Notes: generated by a model from the sequence alone, not told the origin. 64,000 nucleotides of DNA from Bacillota bacterium (GCA_023409265.1 JAEYHZ010000038.1:94364-158363), one strand, 5' to 3'; numbered from the stretch's first letter, positions 36,772 to 46,388 are shown. A program made the numbers and translations.

Positions 36772-37695
36772 TTACTGGTTCTGTTTGAAGGCCTCCACAA
36801 GTACCTTCAGGTTCTCATCCATTGCCTTTATATAGCTATCGGCAGGAGCTTCTCTCTCTCCTGTAGCAACCGGGTCGAGCAAGTAAACCTTTGCTCCTGT
36901 CTGTTTAGCAATTGATTCTGCTGCTTTTTGTGAATACTGAGGTTCAGCAAAAAGTACTTTAACCTTTGAGGCCTTTATTGTGTCAATAAGTTCTGCCAGT
37001 TCTCCGGCACTCGGTTCAGTTCCGGGTTCTCTTTCGACCACCGAAACTATATTAAGGCCAAACTCCTTGGCAAAGTAGGGAAAAGCTTCATGAAAGGTAA
37101 CAATATCCTTATTTTTAAATTTATCCAACTGCTGATGCATTTTTTCACTCTGTGCTTCCAGCAGCTTGACATATTTATCTGCATTTTCCCTATAAGCAGC
37201 GGCATTTTTGGAATCCGAGGCTGCAAGGCCTTCGGCAATGTTTTTGACCTCCTGGATTGCACCTGAAATGCTTACCCACACATGGGGATTTTCCTCACCG
37301 CTCTCATCCTTCAGCAGCTCCATGCCTCTGGCAGCCTCGATTACCTTTAGATCCGGCCGCTGCTTGATGACTTTATCCATGAAGGCTTCCATTCCTGCTC
37401 CGTTAATAACGAAAGCATCCGCCTTCTCCAGAGTTTTCAGGTCAGCCGGAATCAATTGATAATCATGGAGACACCCCGTTTGAGGTTCAGTCATATTCAG
37501 TACCTTCACACCGGGTGTATCACCGATAACATTTTTTGTGAAAATGTATATGGGATAAAATGAAGTCACTATTGTATAGGTGTTATCCTTTGAATTATTA
37601 ACTTCCGTCTTTGAGCATCCGCCTAATATTGTACTGCTTAATAAAACAATCCCTGCCAAAAACAGTACTGTAAATTTTATAAATACTTTTTTCAA
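36772..37695 (-). CDS. znuA: Zinc/manganese-type substrate-binding lipoprotein (ZnuA/AdcA family)
   Basis: Lipoprotein of 307 residues (lipobox LGGC, Cys27). The A-1 cluster metal-binding fold is visible: TSFYPIYIFTKNVIGD, a His in GCLHDYQLIPAD, His in NPHVWVS, His in TFHEAFPYFAKEFGL and the C-terminal acidic contact in LFAEPQYSQKAAE. The His-rich loop of many zinc members is absent. The start is TTG, 8 bases after GGAGG. No permease or ATPase gene of a zinc importer is adjacent; instead it leads a regulator/kinase/exporter cluster. Zinc is the best guess for the ligand, manganese the alternative. Confidence 0.9.
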   Translation of the reverse strand: MKKVFIKFTVLFLAGIVLLSSTILGGCSKTEVNNSKDNTYTIVTSFYPIYIFTKNVIGDTPGVKVLNMTEPQTGCLHDYQLIPADLKTLEKADAFVINGAGMEAFMDKVIKQRPDLKVIEAARGMELLKDESGEENPHVWVSISGAIQEVKNIAEGLAASDSKNAAAYRENADKYVKLLEAQSEKMHQQLDKFKNKDIVTFHEAFPYFAKEFGLNIVSVVEREPGTEPSAGELAELIDTIKASKVKVLFAEPQYSQKAAESIAKQTGAKVYLLDPVATGEREAPADSYIKAMDENLKVLVEAFKQNQ

Positions 37696-37721
37696 ATTGT
37701 TATACCTCCAACATAGATGGG

Positions 37722-37743
37722 AATGATTCGCATTTATATTATA
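37722..37743 (-). promoter_or_regulatory. Promoter with Fur/Zur-like element before znuA
   Basis: A TATAAT box (minus strand, 37743-37738) is followed at once by the imperfect dyad AATGCGAATCATT (37734-37722), reminiscent of Fur-family operators. A second dyad CAGTT-G-AACTG lies at 37747-37757. The match to a Zur box is only partial. Confidence 0.35.
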
Positions 37744-37855
37744 TACCAGTTGAACTGATTTTAAAACAATTATTTATAAGATTGCAGGTAAAATTTTATG
37801 GGTACCTGTATATCCAGCCTTCAAAATGTAGTGTTATTATTTATTAATGCCTTAA

Positions 37856-39097
37856 TCAGCAGATTTTCATCAGCCTTACAACAAACTTTGTACCCTTCCC
37901 GGGTTGGCTGTTGGCATATACCGAACCACCCTGCCCCTCTATTATGGTTTTAGTTATATACAAGCCGATGCCTATATTTGTTGGATTGCTGCTGTTGGGG
38001 CCCTTATAGAACCGGTCAAATATCCTGGGCAGCTCCTGTTTGGAAATTCCTAAACCGTTATCCTGTATTTCCACCTGAACAAATATACTGTTTTCCTCCC
38101 AGGATATGTTTATCTCATCACCGGTGCTGCTGTGTTCAATACAGTTTTTTATTATGTTTGAAAGCGCTTCAGTTGTCCAGCTGATATCATGTTTTATAAA
38201 AATATTTTCATTCCCCGATAATTTCAGGTCAATGTTCCTTTCTTCGGCTATATATTTAAGTCCTGCTATGCTTTTGTTTACAGTCTGATCGATAGGGGCT
38301 CTCTCCTTTTTGAATTCCACAACCCCTGCTTCAAGTTTGGCCATTTTAAGCATATTTTTAATCAGCCATTCCATCCTGTCCAGCTGATTTTTACTTTCAT
38401 TTACAAATGTAACTCTTTCCTCTTCTGATATAGTGGATTCGTTTTTTAAAATATCATTAAACAGGATCAGGGACGCAAGAGGAGTTTTTAACTGGTGGGA
38501 AATATCGGTAATAATCCTCTTTAAGAACAACTTCTCATTTTTTAGAGCCTGTACATTTTCACTCAGTCTCTCTGTCATTAAATTGAACTGATAGATGAGG
38601 AAGCCCAAATCACCTTCTTCCCTGTCTCCTTCTATAGAGTGATAATTTCCCTCTACAACGGCTTCAGCTCCCTGGCTTACTCTCCGTATCCTACTGTAAA
38701 TCCTGTTCAGACTTAGTATAAAAAAGGCTACAAGAACAACGGCAAAAATCAATATCAACAACTGGAATCTTATATTTGTCAGCCATAATTCCTTTTCAGC
38801 ATAACTGTTCTTTTCCAGACTTAAATTCTCATCATAATTATATTTACTTAAAATACTTTTACCAAACTGATAATCACCTTGAAAATCCCCTGTGAAATTT
38901 TTTACCATTTCTATCTCTGCACCGGGATATTGTTTTGCAACCGCGCCGATTACCGCAATGTTCTGTTTTATTTGTGCCTTGTTAAGTGTTCTGGTGTAGC
39001 TTTGAAAGGTATACATTACCACAGCTCCGAATACTATAAGAAGCACAGCCAATATTCCTAATGCCATTTTAACTTCTTTATTCTTAAGTATACTCAT
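37856..39097 (-). CDS. Sensor histidine kinase
   Basis: Protein of 413 residues: membrane segments at about 10-32 and 108-130, a small extracytoplasmic loop of about 75 residues, HAMP, HisKA (acceptor His in TDISHQLKTPLASLILFNDI) and HATPase (NIIKNCIEHS, DNGLGISKQ, IGIGLYITKTI). The ATG has AAGGGA upstream and starts 42 bp after the regulator gene. With the regulator and the MacB-like exporter upstream it forms a second antimicrobial- or envelope-stress module. Confidence 0.95.
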   Translation of the reverse strand: MSILKNKEVKMALGILAVLLIVFGAVVMYTFQSYTRTLNKAQIKQNIAVIGAVAKQYPGAEIEMVKNFTGDFQGDYQFGKSILSKYNYDENLSLEKNSYAEKELWLTNIRFQLLILIFAVVLVAFFILSLNRIYSRIRRVSQGAEAVVEGNYHSIEGDREEGDLGFLIYQFNLMTERLSENVQALKNEKLFLKRIITDISHQLKTPLASLILFNDILKNESTISEEERVTFVNESKNQLDRMEWLIKNMLKMAKLEAGVVEFKKERAPIDQTVNKSIAGLKYIAEERNIDLKLSGNENIFIKHDISWTTEALSNIIKNCIEHSSTGDEINISWEENSIFVQVEIQDNGLGISKQELPRIFDRFYKGPNSSNPTNIGIGLYITKTIIEGQGGSVYANSQPGKGTKFVVRLMKIC

Positions 39098-39139
39098 AAA
39101 TTATCCCTTACCACTTTTATTGGCTCCCCCGCCAGACAT

Positions 39140-39823
39140 CTATTTTGATAAATCCTCTTTCCACACATATCCCAGCCCCCGCACTGTCTCTATATGCTTT
39201 TCCTGTTCGGTTTCAATTTTTTCTCTCAATCTTTTTATATAAACATTTAAGGTGTTGTAATCCACAAAATTGCCATCTATATCCCAAAGCTTTTCAATAA
39301 TTACATTTCTGTTCAGCACCATTTCCTTATTTTCCAGCAAAACCAGCAAAAGTTTGTACTCCGCGGCAGTTAGACAGACCTCTTCTCCGCCCACAGTAAC
39401 CCTGCATTTCAAGGGTTCCACTACAACACTGCCGCTGGAAAGGCGCCTGACATCCTCAGAATCATTCATTCTCTGCCTTCTCATAAGGGCATTGATCCTG
39501 GAAATCAGTTCGCTAATTCTTACCGGCTTTGTTATATAGTCATCACCTCCAATGTCAAGACCAAAAACCACATTGGGTTCATCGTCCAGAGCAGTCATAA
39601 AGATTATGGGCACATCGTTGGACGCCCTTATTTCCTTACAGAAGTCATAACCATTTCCATCGGGAAGGGCTACATCCAGAAGAATAAGATCAATACCGGC
39701 ATTAAAAAACTCATGGGCTTCTTTGATTGTCTTTGCAAGGCTGACTGTAAAACCGTTTTTCTTAAGAGCATATTGAATTCCCATAGCAAGCGGTGCATCA
39801 TCTTCTACCAGTAATATGTTCAT
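39140..39823 (-). CDS. OmpR family response regulator
   Basis: Protein of 227 residues: receiver (LLVEDDAPLA, phospho-Asp in LILLDVALPDGNG, Thr in PIIFMTALD, Lys in DYITKPVRI) and winged helix (LTAAEYKLLLVLLENK, NTLNVYIKRLREKIE, TVRGLGYVW). The ATG follows AGGAGG. It heads the kinase operon and probably controls the upstream ABC genes, as in BceRS-type systems. A TATAAT box sits about 45 bp before the start. Confidence 0.95.
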   Translation of the reverse strand: MNILLVEDDAPLAMGIQYALKKNGFTVSLAKTIKEAHEFFNAGIDLILLDVALPDGNGYDFCKEIRASNDVPIIFMTALDDEPNVVFGLDIGGDDYITKPVRISELISRINALMRRQRMNDSEDVRRLSSGSVVVEPLKCRVTVGGEEVCLTAAEYKLLLVLLENKEMVLNRNVIIEKLWDIDGNFVDYNTLNVYIKRLREKIETEQEKHIETVRGLGYVWKEDLSK

Positions 39824-39914
39824 GTTAACCTCCTAAAATATTATAATGGCAGTCCTTCACGTAATCATTATACACTTTTGCTTACAGTATTTGTAATCCA
39901 TTTCATAAGAATTC

Positions 39915-39953
39915 AGAGAAGGGCTGCTTTTTAATCAAAAGCAGCCCTTCTCT
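39915..39953. terminator. Very stable 17-bp hairpin after the ABC permease gene
   Basis: AGAGAAGGGCTGCTTTT and its exact complement enclose a 5-base loop, 2 bp from the permease stop codon. Long T tracts are lacking, so besides termination it may protect the transcript 3' end. Confidence 0.7.
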
Positions 39954-39955
39954 GT

Positions 39956-42478
39956 TTATTCCTCAATTCTTAGCGCTTCTACTATGTTCATGTCATTCAG
40001 CTTGCGCAGCGGTATCACTGCCGCAAGCAATGTGATGACGACCATTCCTGCTCCACCGTAGAGATATGGCCATATGGAGCTGGTATATCCAATCGAGCCT
40101 AACGGGTTGTTTTGTATTATTCCAAAATAGGTCAGGAGAAAGGAAACCGGTAAACCAATTATACATGCTATTATCCCGAATAACGCTCCCTCCAGCAGTA
40201 CAAGCTTTTGAAATTGCCCCTTTGTCATACCAATAGCCTTGAAGGTCGCATATTCTCTTTTCTTCACCAATAGGTTTATTGTTACAGTGTTAATGATATT
40301 AACCGTAGAAATAATGATTATCAATCCAATAAAACCATATACCAGGATCATCATCTGGTTTTGCAGAGTGTCGGTTTTTTCCTTTTGAGTGTTGATATCC
40401 ATATAGGAGGCCTTATTCTCATCCGCCAGAATATTCATCTTTTCAAAGTTATTCTTAGAATACTCGGGAGAAGTGAAATTTAAAGCTATTACCGACAACC
40501 CCTTTATTCCGGTCAATTTAGTATAATTTTCTGAAGACATTATAATACCGTAACTGTCATAGACCACAGTGCCTGCTATGGTTTCGTAATCGATGACACC
40601 GGCTACTTTAAAGGTTATTGTCTTTCCACTGTCTGCAAGCTTTTTCAGCTGGCCTATATCCTGTTTATTTACAAAGTTATCATCCAGAACAGGAAGAGTT
40701 ATTTTATCTCCTGCCTTGTACGTAGTAAAGCCATCATAAAACCTCTTTTTGTTTTCATCAAATCCGCCGGCTTTGTTAACTATGATAACCTCATTTTCTG
40801 TATTAAACTGCTGGTAATTAATTTCAGTCTTGTTTTGCTCATTGAGCAATTCAAAGGCCTTCTTGTCATATCCCATAAGCTGAGTGTTGATAATGTACTT
40901 TCCTTTATACTCTTCCACTTTACTTTGTTTTAATGAAGGAACAAACTTTTTGTTCAGACTGCCTTTATCCAACAGCATTGGGAGATTGCTGAAATTGAGC
41001 TCATAAACCTCCTTAACGCCATCCATACTGCTCAGTTGTTCCGACAATTCCTTGCTCAGGTAAGGGCTGTCTGTCTTCTGCTGTTTTGAAAAGGCAGCTT
41101 CAATCATAATCATATTATTTGCTATTTTATTGCTTTCAAAGAGGATATCTATAAAGTTTGAGAAAAACACATACATGACCAGCGATATCATTAATGACAG
41201 GCAGGTAATATAGAATCTTTTTCTGCTTCTCTTTATGTTTTTGTAGGCAACCTGGCCTTCGAATTTAAAGATGAGTTTAGCCCATAAGCCACTTCTTCTT
41301 TTAATCCGGTCTCCTTTTACTACCATTGTACCTCTGATTGCATCGATTGGGGAAACTCTGGATGCAGTCCTTGCAGGGAAGAACGCCGAAAGGAATATTG
41401 TTGCAAGTCCCAGAAGGGCAGCTACAACTATTACCTGGGGATAGAAGTTTATTGTAAAGGAACCCAGAAATCCATCCATAAACACATTAAAGGTAATCAA
41501 GACACCCGCCAAGCCGCAGATAATTCCTATAGGGATGGCTATAATACTCATTATCAGGACCTCTTTAAAAACCAGCTTCCTGATTTGCGGCTTTGTTGCA
41601 CCAATGCTCCTTAATATTCCGAAATGCTTTATCCTCTCCATAACCGAAATATTAAAGGCGTTATATATTACCACTGTTGTACAAACAACCACAAAACCGG
41701 CTATCAGTCCGAATATTACTTCCATTTGATTGTCCTTTTTCTTATCAGGGCCGTCTCCAATCAGATATAGAAGGCGTGTATTTCCATCGGCTTTTACATT
41801 GTTAGCTTTCGCTATCTTTAAAGCCAGCTGAGGCTTGCCTTTTTCCTGTTTTAAATTTACAAAATAGGTATAATCCTTTGTATTCTCAGAGGACTTAATG
41901 TCCAGAAAACTAAGAGCAGTATTGGTTATTTCCTTGCTTTCATAGGAGCCTACTACAGTATACCGGGCTTTTGAAATATCTCCCTGTTGGTTTTTGAGCT
42001 CACCGTTCAGAATACTTTCTATTTTCTTATCCTTGAGTATTGCATCTAACTTGCTGTCAACAATGATCTCCGAACTGTTTTCAGGGAATCTTCCATCTAA
42101 TAGCTTTACTCTGAAGATGTCCTTGAAAGCCGCACCATCGTATGCTTTAACTGCTACACTTCTCAATGATTCGGTAAGTAAATTGTTATCTATTTTAAAT
42201 ATTCCCTCGGCTTTAACAATACCGCCGCTTTTTATCTCAGCATTTGCCGACAGTATCTTTACCTGTTCCCTGTCTGCATTATAAAACAACACTTCAAAAT
42301 TACCCGTATCGTTTTTTATCCGCTCTATCTCACCGTTAATACCGCTGTAATATATACTTCCTATAGCTGTAAACATGGCAATTGCAACAATTATTCCCAC
42401 AAGAGTAAGTATTGTTCTTCCCATGTGCTTTTTAAGGTATCTTAATGTCAGGGTCGAATAATTCTTCATGTTGTTCAC
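39956..42478 (-). CDS. ABC transporter permease, FtsX/MacB family
   Basis: Membrane protein of 840 residues with duplicated FtsX domains: an N-terminal segment (RTILTLVGIIVAIAMFTAIG), a large extracytoplasmic region, three central segments around residues 270-380, a second N-type segment near 430 and three C-terminal segments. Such permeases act in mechanotransmission or in expulsion of peptides and lipids. The start is GTG (GGAGG 6 bases upstream) and overlaps the ATPase stop by 4 bases, so the two are coupled. With the following regulator and kinase genes it resembles peptide-resistance modules. Confidence 0.93.
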   Translation of the reverse strand: MNNMKNYSTLTLRYLKKHMGRTILTLVGIIVAIAMFTAIGSIYYSGINGEIERIKNDTGNFEVLFYNADREQVKILSANAEIKSGGIVKAEGIFKIDNNLLTESLRSVAVKAYDGAAFKDIFRVKLLDGRFPENSSEIIVDSKLDAILKDKKIESILNGELKNQQGDISKARYTVVGSYESKEITNTALSFLDIKSSENTKDYTYFVNLKQEKGKPQLALKIAKANNVKADGNTRLLYLIGDGPDKKKDNQMEVIFGLIAGFVVVCTTVVIYNAFNISVMERIKHFGILRSIGATKPQIRKLVFKEVLIMSIIAIPIGIICGLAGVLITFNVFMDGFLGSFTINFYPQVIVVAALLGLATIFLSAFFPARTASRVSPIDAIRGTMVVKGDRIKRRSGLWAKLIFKFEGQVAYKNIKRSRKRFYITCLSLMISLVMYVFFSNFIDILFESNKIANNMIMIEAAFSKQQKTDSPYLSKELSEQLSSMDGVKEVYELNFSNLPMLLDKGSLNKKFVPSLKQSKVEEYKGKYIINTQLMGYDKKAFELLNEQNKTEINYQQFNTENEVIIVNKAGGFDENKKRFYDGFTTYKAGDKITLPVLDDNFVNKQDIGQLKKLADSGKTITFKVAGVIDYETIAGTVVYDSYGIIMSSENYTKLTGIKGLSVIALNFTSPEYSKNNFEKMNILADENKASYMDINTQKEKTDTLQNQMMILVYGFIGLIIIISTVNIINTVTINLLVKKREYATFKAIGMTKGQFQKLVLLEGALFGIIACIIGLPVSFLLTYFGIIQNNPLGSIGYTSSIWPYLYGGAGMVVITLLAAVIPLRKLNDMNIVEALRIEE

Positions 42479-43155
42479 GCTGCACCTCCATCTGAAGATA
42501 TTTTGCCGTCAACTATACTGATTACTCTATCGGCCATTCCGGCTATGTTCATATCATGAGAAATAAGTATCAGTGTCTGATTATATTTCTTTGCCGAATA
42601 TTTTAACAGTTCCAGTACCTCCCTGGAATTTTTGGTATCCAGATTTCCTGTAGGCTCGTCGGCAAGAATTATGGAAGGCTTGTTGGCAAGAGCACGACCT
42701 ATGGACACCCGCTGCTGCTGACCGCCCGAAAGCTCTGAAGGCAGGTGTCTTCTTCTTTCCTTCAAATCCAGAATGGAAAGCAGTTCATCTATATAATGTT
42801 TATCTTCCTTTCTGTTGTCAAGAAGAAGCGGCATCAATATATTTTCTTCTGCTGAAAGCACTGGTATCAAATTGTATGCCTGAAATACAAAACCAACCTT
42901 CCTCCTTCTGAGGATCGACAGCTCCTTCTCTTTAAGGCCGTATATATCCATATCATCTATATACACCTTGCCTGAGGTTGGCTTATCAACACCACCCAGC
43001 AGATGCAGCAACGTGCTTTTTCCAGAACCGCTGGGACCTACAATTGCAACAAATTCTCCTTTTTTTACCGAAAAGCTTATATTATCAACCGCTGTAACCT
43101 CATTTTGGCCTTTTCCATACTTTTTAGTTAAATTTTCGATCCGTAATACTTCCAT
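42475..43155 (-). CDS. ABC transporter ATPase, LolD/MacB type
   Basis: Protein of 226 residues: Walker A GPSGSGKST, Q-loop in VGFVFQAYNLIPVL, signature LSGGQQQRVSIGRAL, Walker B IILADEPTGNLDTKN and switch His in LILISHDMN. The NLIPVLSAEEN and EPTGNLD features are those of the MacB/LolD/BceA group. AAGGAG lies 6 bases before the ATG at 43155; an open extension to 43188 is not needed. It partners the FtsX-type permease directly downstream. Confidence 0.95.
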   Translation of the reverse strand: MEVLRIENLTKKYGKGQNEVTAVDNISFSVKKGEFVAIVGPSGSGKSTLLHLLGGVDKPTSGKVYIDDMDIYGLKEKELSILRRRKVGFVFQAYNLIPVLSAEENILMPLLLDNRKEDKHYIDELLSILDLKERRRHLPSELSGGQQQRVSIGRALANKPSIILADEPTGNLDTKNSREVLELLKYSAKKYNQTLILISHDMNIAGMADRVISIVDGKISSDGGAA

Positions 43156-43325
43156 TTCAATCTCCTTTCCGCTGCTATTCAGCGTCACACTTAATGATAA
43201 AGGGTTGCTTTATTGATATCATTGAAATTTTTATAAAGGGAAATTTTTTTCCGGCATTATCGCGATATGCTCATTTCCACAGGTGATTTAACTACTCTGC
43301 TATTGAGTTTCAGTTAATACATCTG

Positions 43326-43370
43326 ATTATACGAATGAAAAATTACAACTACATGAATTTAAAAATTACA
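43326..43370 (-). promoter_or_regulatory. Putative promoter with direct repeats before the MacB-like genes
   Basis: On the minus strand a TATAAT box lies at 43331-43326. TGTAATTTTT occurs at 43347-43338 and 43370-43361 (23-bp period), flanking the expected -35 position. A response-regulator site is possible. The rest of the 297-bp gap between this operon and corA has only the corA terminator. Confidence 0.35.
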
Positions 43371-43394
43371 TTTTTGTAAGGATGAGCGGACAAT

Positions 43395-43434
43395 AAAAAA
43401 CTGCCTGACAAATATATAATTTGCCGGCAGTTTA
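43395..43434 (-). terminator. Terminator of corA
   Basis: On the minus strand AAACTGCC and GGCAGTTT pair, with an inner CAAAT/ATTTG stem, and six T end the 3' arm, 18 bp past the corA stop. Confidence 0.75.
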
Positions 43435-43451
43435 AATTACTTTGACAATAG

Positions 43452-44516
43452 TTACCACCATTTTCTTCTTTTAAAATATATAAGCATGGAAACGCATATG
43501 GAGACCATAACCAGCCACAAGACCGGATACATCCATGGCCAGTCCAGTTCGGGCATATATTTGAAATTCATTCCGTACACACCAACAATAAATGACAGCG
43601 GCATAAAAACCGTGGAAATAATAGTAAGTACCTTCATAATCTCATTCATTCTGTTACTGCTGCTGGACAGGTACACATCAAGCATACTGGACAATATATC
43701 TCTAAGGGTCTCAGTTGTATCCATAACCTGAATTACGTGGTCATACAGATCTCTCAGATAAATTCCGGTGGTTTCCTTAATTAGCATACTCTCACCACGC
43801 TCCAGAAACGACAGAACCTCCCTTAAGGGCCATACAGACTTGTGCAGAAAAAGAATCTGTCTTTTTAGCTTGTGAATGGTTCTGAGAGTTTGTCTGCTGG
43901 TACGGACAACCATTTCATCTTCTACTATTTCAACATTTTCACCCAATGCCTCCAGAACAGTAAAATAGTTGTCTACAATCACATCCAGCAGGCAGTAAAC
44001 CAGATAATCAGGACCTAATTTTCTGAAACGGCTCATACCCTGCTTTAATCTTCTTATTACAGGTTCGAAAACATCAGTATCTCTTTCACTTATTGATAGT
44101 ACATAATTACTTCCCAGAATAAAGCTGACCTGCTCTATGTTAAATTCCCCAACCCCGGCATCATAAATAAGACTTTTTGCAGAAATATAAATATAGTCAT
44201 CATTTACATCGATTTTAGGCCTCTGGTCGGTATTAAGAATGTCTTCCAGAACCAAAGGATGCAAATTAAAGATTTCTCCTATTCCGGAGAGAACATCCAC
44301 TTCACTCAAGCCTTCAACGTTAAGCCACCTTACACCCGTTTCCCTTTTTTCAAACTCTGTTAAATCCTTTAAATGTACCTGTTTTTCTTCAAAGTTTTCC
44401 TCGTCATAGTCTATAAGGGTTATTAATGTTGTCTCGCGCTTTTTTTCACCAATATGCACCAGGCTACCGGGAGGCAGCCCTATTGTACCTGAACGGGATT
44501 TGACTATCTTTTGCAT
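43452..44516 (-). CDS. corA: CorA family magnesium/cobalt transporter
   Basis: Protein of 354 residues: a long cytoplasmic alpha/beta domain and coiled stalk (residues 1-290) and two C-terminal membrane segments. The selectivity motif YGMN is followed by FKYMPELDWPWMYP, which carries the expected MPEL-like loop, and a basic tail KRRKWW. It forms pentameric Mg2+ channels. AAGGAG precedes the ATG by 6 bases. It is monocistronic; no M-box leader is evident in the 156 bp upstream. Confidence 0.96.
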   Translation of the reverse strand: MQKIVKSRSGTIGLPPGSLVHIGEKKRETTLITLIDYDEENFEEKQVHLKDLTEFEKRETGVRWLNVEGLSEVDVLSGIGEIFNLHPLVLEDILNTDQRPKIDVNDDYIYISAKSLIYDAGVGEFNIEQVSFILGSNYVLSISERDTDVFEPVIRRLKQGMSRFRKLGPDYLVYCLLDVIVDNYFTVLEALGENVEIVEDEMVVRTSRQTLRTIHKLKRQILFLHKSVWPLREVLSFLERGESMLIKETTGIYLRDLYDHVIQVMDTTETLRDILSSMLDVYLSSSSNRMNEIMKVLTIISTVFMPLSFIVGVYGMNFKYMPELDWPWMYPVLWLVMVSICVSMLIYFKRRKWW

Positions 44517-44672
44517 ATGTACTCCTTTATTTCTAACAATACTTTCCGGAATACCGGTTATACTTTACAGATTATCCTGTTAAAACTTATACAAGCTATT
44601 CCTGACTTTCAAATTTAGTTTGTCCATACCTGACAATATGTAAAATATATTCCATGTTAATTGTATGCTTAA

Positions 44673-45395
44673 TCAGAGTGATATCTCCAGCTTCACCAGT
44701 CTTGCAATAACCTTGATATTTTTTGTGCTTATGGTCTCAGTAACCAGGGTACCCTTATTGCTTACTAAAAGCAGCTTATCGGTCTGAAGCCTTTTTACCT
44801 GTCTTACGGCTCTTGTTCCGTTATATTCAATAAAATATATCCCGTCGGAATCTATATCACCCGTTAAAACTGAAAGGGCCCTGTCACCTTTAAAAATCCG
44901 GAACCCCGACATGTCAGAGTCTTCAATGTTCAGATAAAACACCTTTTCCTTTTGAAAGCCTTCGACTTTATTCTTTTCAATAGGTAAAAGCTTTTTATCA
45001 ATAAGTTTATCCATTTTATAATCATATACAGGGACGGTTTTTAAAATATTTCCGAAAGCGTCATCCCATACCTGGTTTACAGGCTGGTTCTGAGAAGTTT
45101 TTGACATTACCGCCTGTGTGCCGGCTATTTTGCCTGAAGTGACCGGCGTACGAGGAGCTCTTTCCTGGTCTGGGCTTTTCTGGGTCAAATCCTCCGATGC
45201 AAACAAACCTATTGGCCCCAATTCAAAATCAAGAGCCTTGGAAACTCTGCCTATCATATCATCACTTATAATCTTTTTACCCGACTCTATGTCAAGTATA
45301 AAACTTTCCGAAACCCCCAGGGTTCTTGCCAGCTGTTTTGGAGACATGCCTTTTTGTAATCTTAATTTATTTATCTCCTGACCTATTCTGCTCAT
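44673..45395 (-). CDS. XRE helix-turn-helix regulator with degenerate S24-like domain
   Basis: Protein of 240 residues. Residues 1-60 are a Cro/CI-type helix-turn-helix (LRLQKGMSPKQLARTLGVSE followed by SFILDIESGKK). A Gln/Pro/Ser-rich linker spans about 70-110. The C-terminal 100 residues resemble the LexA/CI S24 fold (SDMSGFRIFKGDRALSVL, SDGIYFIEYNG, RAVRQVKRL, LLLVSNKGT). Where active S24 peptidases have the Ser of a G(D/N)SM motif this one reads SDM, so self-cleavage is doubtful; the Lys position appears kept. It may bind a ligand or partner instead. It is monocistronic with AAGGA 8 bases before the ATG. Confidence 0.88.
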   Translation of the reverse strand: MSRIGQEINKLRLQKGMSPKQLARTLGVSESFILDIESGKKIISDDMIGRVSKALDFELGPIGLFASEDLTQKSPDQERAPRTPVTSGKIAGTQAVMSKTSQNQPVNQVWDDAFGNILKTVPVYDYKMDKLIDKKLLPIEKNKVEGFQKEKVFYLNIEDSDMSGFRIFKGDRALSVLTGDIDSDGIYFIEYNGTRAVRQVKRLQTDKLLLVSNKGTLVTETISTKNIKVIARLVKLEISL

Positions 45396-45516
45396 ACCAA
45401 TAATCCTTCCCTCTATAAAGAAAATTCGCTACGCTTCAGTTTTTAAGTAAAATGTACAGCAATTAAAAATAATGATAAATTCACCGCTTAACATTGCTCT
45501 CTCAGGAAATTAAGGT

Positions 45517-46242
45517 CTATCTTGCCCATATTACAAGCATGAATGAATTATACTGGTCAAATTCATTACCGTTAAAATCCCCGAAAAGCTTCAGCTTTTT
45601 AAAGCCGGCAGCAGTGAGAGCCTCTATAAGTTCATCCTGTCGCAGCGGATAAAGAGGAACCTCATTATCATAGCTCTTGCCCGCAACGGTAAGCCTGGTC
45701 CTAAAGGATATTCTTTTATTTTGCTTATCATAATCATAATTTCTTTCAAAAGTAAGGTCAACATCTTTATTTTCTATGGTCGGCAGGCTCTTTATATCCC
45801 TCAGAATTATTCTGTCAAAGTTAATTATCTGCAGCACAAGACTTCCATCATTCTCCAGGAACTTTTTTATATTGGTCAGGAACTCCTTAATCTGCTGAAT
45901 ATTCTCCAGATGTACCAGTGAATTACCTATGCAAAAAGCCAGGTTGAACTTGGAAGACAGCTTTTGATCTACCTGTACCATATTTGCCTGGATTATTTCC
46001 ACAGAACATCCTTCTGCTTTCACTTTTTCATGCAATTGCTCAAGCATTTTATTATCAAGATCAACTGCAGTTACATTGTATCCCTGCCTGCACAATTCAA
46101 GGGAGTAGCCTCCTGTACCGCATGCAATATCCAGTACAGATCTGGGTGGTTTTCCTGCCACTTCCCTTAAAAAATTAATCTGATCTTTTCCTGTCGGAAA
46201 TATAAAGTCGTAATATTTCGATATCTGCTGGTAAAATCCCAT
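45517..46242 (-). CDS. SAM-dependent methyltransferase (class I)
   Basis: Protein of 241 residues. SAM-binding motif I is VLDIACGTGGYSLEL, acidic motif II is VTAVDLDNKML, and motif IV is FNLAFCIGNSLVHL. The N-terminus GFYQQISKYYDFIFP is typical of small-molecule or lipid methyltransferases of the Methyltransf_25 group. I start it at the ATG at 46242 (AAGG 9 bases upstream) rather than the GTG two codons earlier. The substrate is unknown. The 146 bp upstream contains a short duplicated AT-rich sequence (TTCTATTAATTAAAATAA). Confidence 0.88.
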   Translation of the reverse strand: MGFYQQISKYYDFIFPTGKDQINFLREVAGKPPRSVLDIACGTGGYSLELCRQGYNVTAVDLDNKMLEQLHEKVKAEGCSVEIIQANMVQVDQKLSSKFNLAFCIGNSLVHLENIQQIKEFLTNIKKFLENDGSLVLQIINFDRIILRDIKSLPTIENKDVDLTFERNYDYDKQNKRISFRTRLTVAGKSYDNEVPLYPLRQDELIEALTAAGFKKLKLFGDFNGNEFDQYNSFMLVIWAR

Positions 46243-46388
46243 AGTCACTTTCCTTTATATTTTATTTGATTTAGAAATTTTCTATTAATTAAAATAATCT
46301 TCTATTAATTAAAATAAATTCTATTAACCATTTCAATCTCAATTACTTAATTACTCATACTTTCTGTGAAGTGAATTTGCATCCCTAT

